From DASSRQ01 sp035701665 (GTDB lineage: Bacteria > Vulcanimicrobiota > Vulcanimicrobiia > Vulcanimicrobiales > Vulcanimicrobiaceae), in NCBI GenBank assembly GCA_035701665.1, contig DASSRQ010000114.1, forward strand, positions 1 through 9,806: a stretch of 9,806 nt of DNA, written 5' to 3'. The notes beneath the pieces are model-generated. The model was not told where the DNA came from, did no database searches, and saw nothing but the letters and a program-made list of their open reading frames with translations. This document shows, one piece after another, positions 5,692-9,806 of the stretch; the first letter of the stretch is position 1, and each line of letters opens with the position of its first letter. The translations under genes and the position numbers were made by a program.

Positions 5692-6665
5692 TGCTCGCGC
5701 CGCCGGATGCGCGTTCGCTGTTCGAGCGCATGCGCAACCGCCGCATCCTCGTCGTCGGCGACGTCATGATCGACGAATGGATCTGGGGAACCGTTACACG
5801 CATCTCGCCCGAGGCACCCGTGCCCGTCGTTGCGGTGACCGATCATTCGTTCACGCTCGGCGGTGCCGGCAACGTCGCGAACAACCTGCGCGCGCTCGAT
5901 GCGCACGTCGAGTTTGCTGCCGCGGTCGGAGCGGACACGTTCGCAACGTTCGCGCGCGATTTGCTGCAAAAAGAGCAGATCAGCCCCGATCACTTGATCG
6001 AACTGCAGTCGCGTCCGACGACGCGTAAAACGCGCGTCGTCGCGCACAATCAGCAGGTCGTTCGCGCGGATTGGGAAGCCACGGAAACGCTGAGCCCGCA
6101 AGAGCAGGAACGCGTTGCGGATCTCGTGCGCGATCTTTCGGCACGCGCCGACGCAGTGGTGCTGAGCGATTATGCGAAAGGCTTATTCTCGCGTTCGGTC
6201 GTGGAAGCGGCGCTCATCTGTCCGCTCGTCATTGCGGATCCCAAACCGCAAAACATCCCGCTTTTCCGCGGCGTGACGTGCGTTGCGCCCAACGTGCATG
6301 AAGCCGCGCAGGCGTCGGGCATCGTGATTCATTCGGACGACGATCTCGAGCGCGCCGGAGCGGTGCTGCTGGAACGTCTGGAGTGCCGCTACGTCGTGAT
6401 CACGCGCGGCGAGCACGGCATGTCGCTCTTCGGACGCGAAGGCGAACGGCTGCACATTCCGTCGGTGGCGCGCACGGTGTTCGATGTGAGCGGTGCGGGC
6501 GACACGGTGGCCGCCGTCCTTTCGCTGGCGCTTGCAGCGGACGCACCGATCGAACTGGCAATGCATCTTGCAAACTTCGCAGCAGGCGCCGTCGTCGAAA
6601 AACTCGGCACCGCAACCGCATCGCCGCAAGAGATTCTCACGCTGGTGACGCATGCCGCGCAGTAA
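5688..6665 (+). CDS. hldE1: D-glycero-beta-D-manno-heptose 7-phosphate kinase (stand-alone HldE1/RfaE1)
   Basis: This PfkB-family sugar kinase of 325 residues phosphorylates heptose 7-phosphate at C1 to the 1,7-bisphosphate. Visible motifs are ILVVGDVMIDEWIWGTVTRISPEAPVPVV (20-48), characteristic of RfaE; the glycine motif LGGAGNVANNL (57-67); DYAKGLFS (161-168); IADPKP (182-187); PNVHEAA (201-207); and the PfkB signature DVSGAGDTVAAVL (266-278) with catalytic Asp272. In many proteobacteria this domain is fused to the adenylyltransferase, but here the two are separate genes. I chose ATG 5688 (ATGA overlap with gmhA); the adjacent ATG at 5691 is equally possible. A GTG at 5655 lies deep in gmhA and adds only non-conserved residues. 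The adenylyltransferase gene starts 14 bases before this stop. Confidence 0.93.
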   Translation: MMLAPPDARSLFERMRNRRILVVGDVMIDEWIWGTVTRISPEAPVPVVAVTDHSFTLGGAGNVANNLRALDAHVEFAAAVGADTFATFARDLLQKEQISPDHLIELQSRPTTRKTRVVAHNQQVVRADWEATETLSPQEQERVADLVRDLSARADAVVLSDYAKGLFSRSVVEAALICPLVIADPKPQNIPLFRGVTCVAPNVHEAAQASGIVIHSDDDLERAGAVLLERLECRYVVITRGEHGMSLFGREGERLHIPSVARTVFDVSGAGDTVAAVLSLALAADAPIELAMHLANFAAGAVVEKLGTATASPQEILTLVTHAAQ

Positions 6666-7161
6666 CTTCGAGTCGCCGCTGCTGACATTGGACGAAGCGG
6701 TGCAGTGGCGCGAACAGGTGCGCGAACGCGGCGGCCGCGTCGTGTTCACCAACGGCGTCTTCGACGTGCTGCACGCCGGGCACGTTGCGTATCTCGACTG
6801 GGCGCGCTCGCAAGGCGATGCGCTGATCGTGGGCGTGAACAGCGACATCTCGGTACGCCGGCTCAAAGGCGAACGCCGGCCGATCGTTCCGTTTGCCGAA
6901 CGTGCGCGCGTCTTGTGCGGTCTGCGCTGCGTCGACGCGGTGATCGGGTTTGAAGAAAGCACGCCGGAAGTACTGCTCGATGCGATAAAGACCGACGTGC
7001 ACGTCAAAAGCGCGCAGTACCGTGAAGACGAACTGCCGGAACGCGACGTCGTGCACGCGCACGGCGGGGTGATCAAGCTCGCTCCGCACGTGGAAGGCAC
7101 CAGCACGACCGATACGATCGCGCGCATTCTGGAGCGATACTGCCCGCAGCAAGAGGCGTGA
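6652..7161 (+). CDS. hldE2: D-glycero-beta-D-manno-heptose 1-phosphate adenylyltransferase (stand-alone HldE2/RfaE2)
   Basis: A 169-residue nucleotidyltransferase of the cytidylyltransferase-like fold transfers AMP from ATP to heptose 1-phosphate, giving ADP-heptose. The family is clear from VVFTNGVFDVLHAGHVAYL (30-48), with the HxGH nucleotide-binding motif at 41-44; VGVNSDISVRRLKGERRP (60-77); PFAERARVLCGL (80-91); VKSAQY (118-123); and EGTSTTDTI (148-156), the conserved StT motif. The long first helix LLTLDEAVQWREQVRERG (10-27) is typical of the RfaE2 subtype. The ATG at 6652 overlaps the kinase gene by 14 bases. The stop shares one base with the ATG of the following gene. GmhB, needed between the kinase and this enzyme, is not in the window. 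Confidence 0.94.
   Translation: MPRSNFESPLLTLDEAVQWREQVRERGGRVVFTNGVFDVLHAGHVAYLDWARSQGDALIVGVNSDISVRRLKGERRPIVPFAERARVLCGLRCVDAVIGFEESTPEVLLDAIKTDVHVKSAQYREDELPERDVVHAHGGVIKLAPHVEGTSTTDTIARILERYCPQQEA
7151..7156 (+). promoter_or_regulatory. Ribosome-binding site that decides the start of the LpxB-like gene
   Basis: AAGAGG ends four bases before the ATG at 7161 and only one base before the alternative GTG at 7158, so the ATG is favoured. The stop and start codons interlock as TGATG. Confidence 0.55.
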
Positions 7162-8378
7162 TGCGCCTAGCCGTTACGTGCAACGGACCCGGCGAGACCG
7201 CCGGCTGGCTGACCCCGCTGCTGCACTCGCTGTACGCGCAGCGCCCCGATGCACAGGTCTACGTGTTCTTCGTTCCCGACGATTATGCGACGGGCGCCGA
7301 AGCCGGATACATTCGTTCGATCTTTCCGCAGGCAACGGTCTACGATCCGCGAGCGTACTTAAAAGCGGCGCTCGGCGGCCGTTTGGAAGGCTTGCCCGAA
7401 GGCGCGGACGTCGTGCTGTATCTCGGCGGCGATCTCATGCACGCGGCGCGTCTGCACAAGCGTTTCGGCGGGGCGCTCGCAACGTATAAATTTTCGCGCC
7501 CGCGGATCGCTAAAGAAACGGCGCGCGCGTTTTCGGTCGACGAGAAGAACGAACGGGAACTCGAATCTTGGGGCGTTCCGCGCGAACGCATCACGCGCAT
7601 CGGCAATTTGGCGATAGACGGTGCACTCGCGCAAGCAGCGGACGAGCGCGCGAGAGAGCAAACATTCGACACAATCTTCATGCCCGGATCGCGCGGTCAC
7701 GAAGTCGAGCATCTCGTGCCGTTTTTCTTTACCGCGGCGGTGCGAATGCTGCGCGAGCAGCCGGGTCTGCGCGTCGCGTTCGGCATCTCGCCGTTCACCG
7801 ATCTTTCGGCAATCGCGAGAGCCGTCAAAGCCGGCGGCGATCCGCGGGTTTTTGCGCAGGCGGGCGCTTTGGAGGATGCCGGCGGGACGCCCGCGCTCGT
7901 GACACTCGACGGGTCGGTGCGCATCCCGGTGGTTCGTAACGCGATCGCCGCGGCCCGCCGCTCCAAGTTGGCGGTCACGATTCCCGGCACCAAAGTCATC
8001 GAACTTGCCGCGCTCGGGACACCCGTCTTGTCGTGCACCGTCATGAACGCGCCCGAGCTGATCACCATCAACGGACCGCTCACCTATCTGGATCGGATTC
8101 CGGTTGCCGGCGCGGCGCTCAAACGCGCCGTCGTGCTGAAGTACGCCGAGCGCTTCACCTACCACACGCAGCCGAATATCGATGCGCAGCAGCCGCTCAT
8201 CGCCGAACTCCACGGGACGCTCACCCCGGGCCGGGTCGCGCGGGTCGCCCTCGAGATGCTCGCCGACGAGCACGCGCTTGCAACCCAAGCGCAGGCGCTC
8301 GCCGGTCTCTACCGCGAACACATCGGCGCGTCGGTGCGCATGGCCGCCGGCCTGCTAGCACTTCAACCCGCCGGATAG
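7161..8378 (+). CDS. LpxB-like (lipid-A-disaccharide synthase-related) glycosyltransferase
   Basis: The 405-residue protein has the two-Rossmann layout and motif order of lipid-A-disaccharide synthase (GT19). The N-terminal motif CNGPGETAGWLTPLL (7-21) replaces the SGEASGD motif of true LpxB. Then come VVLYLGGDLMHAARL (84-98), a mid-protein linker with FSVDEKNERELESWGV (124-139) and IGNLAIDG (147-154), the nucleotide-sugar motif FMPGSRGHEV (173-182), and AVTIPGTKVIELAALGTPVL (271-290), where LpxB has its S-G-T-x-x-L-E motif. Family knowledge suggests a UDP-sugar-dependent transferase acting on a lipid or glycan. The altered first motif makes canonical LpxB activity uncertain, so I leave the symbol empty. 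It sits directly after the ADP-heptose enzymes and before two glycosyltransferases, so a role in building the heptose-containing envelope glycan is likely. Confidence 0.75.
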   Translation: MRLAVTCNGPGETAGWLTPLLHSLYAQRPDAQVYVFFVPDDYATGAEAGYIRSIFPQATVYDPRAYLKAALGGRLEGLPEGADVVLYLGGDLMHAARLHKRFGGALATYKFSRPRIAKETARAFSVDEKNERELESWGVPRERITRIGNLAIDGALAQAADERAREQTFDTIFMPGSRGHEVEHLVPFFFTAAVRMLREQPGLRVAFGISPFTDLSAIARAVKAGGDPRVFAQAGALEDAGGTPALVTLDGSVRIPVVRNAIAAARRSKLAVTIPGTKVIELAALGTPVLSCTVMNAPELITINGPLTYLDRIPVAGAALKRAVVLKYAERFTYHTQPNIDAQQPLIAELHGTLTPGRVARVALEMLADEHALATQAQALAGLYREHIGASVRMAAGLLALQPAG

Positions 8379-8386
8379 TAGCCGTT

Positions 8387-9268
8387 TTGCGTTTATCGAT
8401 CGTCATTGCCACCAAGGACCGTGCCGCCTACCTGGATCGCGCGCTTGCGTCGTTCTCGGCGCAGATCGGCGCGCCCGCGTTCGAGGTCGTCGTGGTGGAT
8501 AACGGTTCGACCGATGCGACGCCGCAGATCGTGGAGCGCGCGCGGGAGACGGCGCCGTTCGGCATCACTTACATTTTTGAAGCACGGCCCAACCGCGGCG
8601 CCGCGCGCAATCGCGGAATCGCGGCTGCCGAAGGGCATCTCGTGCTGTTTTGCGACGACGATATCTACGCGCCGCCCGGATTTCTAGCAGCCCACGACGC
8701 CGCGCACACCGCAAACAATCTCGTCGTAAGCGGTCCGATTCTCAACGTGCCCGGATACAACGACCGGCCCAAACCTTCGCTGGCGAATTTTTCGCGCGCG
8801 TTTTTCTGCACGTGCAACGTCTCGGTGCCGAAAGCGGCGCTCTCCGCGGTGACCGGCTTCGACGAAGCGTTCGATCTGTACGGCTGGGAAGATACCGAGC
8901 TCGGCGTGCGCCTCCGGGAGCACGGGATGCGCGCAAAGTTTGCCTGGGATGCGTACCTGTGGCACATCAAGCCGCCGTCGGATGCGACGCTGCAAGTCGA
9001 GATGCAAAAGGCGATTGAAAAAGCGCGCATGGCCGTGCGCTTCGTGCAGAAAAACTCGAGCGCACGCGTAAAATCCGCAACGGGCGCGTATCGCGCGAAC
9101 CTCTTGCGCGCGAAAGCGCTCGAGCCGCTGCTGCCGTGGTGGGCCGGCGTCGCCGAGGATCCGCGGTTTCCGCAGGCGGCGCGATCGATTGCGCGCGCGC
9201 AGCTGCTGGACGGAATTTACACGACCGAGTTGGCGCGCGAGATGGCGCGCACCGATGGCAGAAACTAA
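8387..9268 (+). CDS. Family 2 glycosyltransferase (GT-A fold)
   Basis: The 293-residue protein starts like a classic GT2: LSIVIATKDRAAYLDRALASF (3-23), VVVVDNGSTDATPQIV (34-49) with nucleotide-binding Asp38, and RPNRGAARNRGIAAAEG (67-83). The metal-binding FCDDDIYAPPGFL follows (88-100). Next come FFCTCNVSVPKAALSAVTGFDEAF (139-162), the acceptor-side loop, and YGWEDTELGVRLREHG (165-180), whose Glu-Asp pair holds the probable catalytic base. The C-terminal 100 residues are helical with little resemblance to known modules. The frame stays open upstream into the LpxB-like gene, but the conserved fold begins at residue 2 after the TTG at 8387, which I take as the start (eight-base gap to the previous stop). 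Donor and acceptor are unknown; context suggests an envelope polysaccharide or LPS core. Confidence 0.88.
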   Translation: MRLSIVIATKDRAAYLDRALASFSAQIGAPAFEVVVVDNGSTDATPQIVERARETAPFGITYIFEARPNRGAARNRGIAAAEGHLVLFCDDDIYAPPGFLAAHDAAHTANNLVVSGPILNVPGYNDRPKPSLANFSRAFFCTCNVSVPKAALSAVTGFDEAFDLYGWEDTELGVRLREHGMRAKFAWDAYLWHIKPPSDATLQVEMQKAIEKARMAVRFVQKNSSARVKSATGAYRANLLRAKALEPLLPWWAGVAEDPRFPQAARSIARAQLLDGIYTTELAREMARTDGRN

Positions 9269-9806
9269 AGCGTTGGTGTACTGCGGCGGCGGCGGTATCG
9301 GCGATTCGCTGATGGCCTCGCTCGTCGCGCGCGCGCTCAAACAACATTACGCCGGTGTCGACGCGTTAACGCTGCCGGGTCACGCTGCCGCGCTGCAGCG
9401 CGTGCCAGACTTCGACAACGTGCTCGTCGACGATGGGCGGCCCGAAGCGGCGCTCGCCGACGAAGTGAAGCAGCATTCGTACGATGCGGCCGTCGTCACG
9501 TGGGCGACGCCGCGAACGGCGCGCGTGCCGCAGCTCGCAAAGATTCCGGTGCGCGCCGGCCAGTCCAGGCGGCTCTACTCGTTTCGCTTTACGCATCGCG
9601 TGAATGTGCGCAGCGAAGATGGAGACGTGACGACGCACTGGTCGCAGATCTTACTCGATTACGCCCGCGCCATCGGATGCGATACCGACCGGCCGTTTCC
9701 GGCGTTCGTTCCGAATGCCGGCGACGAGCGCGAAGCGCAATCGCTGCTGAACGAACTCGGTGTCAGCCGCTATGCGATCCTCCACGCGGCGAACGCGGCG
9801 GCAACG
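9255..9806 (+). CDS. GT9-family heptosyltransferase, N-terminal part (runs off window)
   Basis: The frame from ATG 9255 is open for 184 codons to the window edge. The start overlaps the GT2 gene by 14 bases. The protein begins MAETKALVYCGGGGIGDSLM, followed by ASLVARALKQHYAGVDALTL. This is the GT9 signature (G.IGD..... P..ARALK....A.IT.L) seen in ADP-heptose:LPS heptosyltransferases. VPDFDNVLVDDG (50-61) and YDAAVVTW (75-82) correspond to the family's P.ID.VI..D and YD..id segments. ILHAANAAA near the edge (175-183) begins the second Rossmann domain, where the family has a PGAS-like motif. It would transfer heptose from the ADP-heptose made by the upstream genes onto a lipid-linked acceptor at the inner membrane. 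Which heptose position it serves cannot be told. Confidence 0.85.
   Translation, partial: MAETKALVYCGGGGIGDSLMASLVARALKQHYAGVDALTLPGHAAALQRVPDFDNVLVDDGRPEAALADEVKQHSYDAAVVTWATPRTARVPQLAKIPVRAGQSRRLYSFRFTHRVNVRSEDGDVTTHWSQILLDYARAIGCDTDRPFPAFVPNAGDEREAQSLLNELGVSRYAILHAANAAAT

Noticed and set aside
6183..7127. 314-codon minus-strand frame opposite the heptose kinase and adenylyltransferase genes
   Set aside because: Both plus-strand genes here have full family motifs; the antisense frame is Ser/Thr/Arg-rich shadow coding.
7359..8321. 320-codon minus-strand frame opposite the LpxB-like gene
   Set aside because: No recognisable motif, and the plus-strand gene explains the codon pattern.
8033..8386. 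Upstream extension of the GT2 frame into the LpxB-like gene
   Set aside because: The extra 118 residues are Arg/His/Ala-rich out-of-frame translation of the LpxB-like C-terminus. The GT-A fold begins at the TTG at 8387.
1..9806. CRISPR arrays, transposases, phage genes, toxin-antitoxin or defence systems, tRNA genes
   Set aside because: I looked for regular spaced repeats, terminal inverted repeats, integrase or transposase motifs and tRNA cloverleaf landmarks on both strands and saw none.

Overview
The window is a gene-dense, high-G+C stretch of a bacterial chromosome. It carries housekeeping and cell-envelope genes and shows no sign of phage, transposon, CRISPR or plasmid functions, and no tRNA or rRNA genes. 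A complete set of ADP-heptose precursor enzymes, an LpxB-like protein and a GT9 heptosyltransferase point to a diderm (Gram-negative-type) bacterium with a heptose-containing envelope glycan. The gene mix and the frequent TTG starts would fit an uncultured lineage such as Eremiobacterota/WPS-2. That placement is an impression from sequence style, not a demonstrated assignment.

Left part (1-2295, plus strand): the 3' end of purH (last step of IMP synthesis), a small two-helix membrane protein, an acidic RraB-like protein, a GloA-type glyoxalase with all four metal ligands, a secreted protein of unknown function, and a small multi-helix membrane protein. The two small membrane-protein genes look poorer in G+C than their neighbours.

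Middle (2261-3325, minus strand): one isolated gene for a polytopic membrane protein. Its N-terminal part resembles ArsP/DUF318 (YcgR-type) permeases and its C-terminal domain resembles the TIGR03943/DUF1980 (YcgQ-type) partner subunit, so it looks like a natural fusion of two normally separate proteins. Its 3' end overlaps the preceding convergent gene by 35 bp, and its start lies only 55 bp from the divergent hisS.

Right part (3381-9806, plus strand): a tightly packed run of eight genes that looks like one operon: hisS, accB, gmhA, hldE1 (heptose kinase), hldE2 (heptose adenylyltransferase), an LpxB-like glycosyltransferase, a GT2 glycosyltransferase, and the 5' part of a GT9 heptosyltransferase that runs off the window. 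Six of the seven junctions overlap by 1-16 bp and the seventh is an 8-bp gap, so translational coupling is likely. GmhA makes the heptose 7-phosphate, HldE1 adds the 1-phosphate, and HldE2 adds AMP to give an ADP-heptose. The three downstream glycosyltransferase-like proteins would assemble the glycan. The phosphatase GmhB and the epimerase HldD are not in the window. accB is uncoupled from its usual partner accC and instead sits between a tRNA synthetase and heptose genes. I found no clearly undescribed system; the best candidates are the fused permease and the LpxB-like/heptose cassette.
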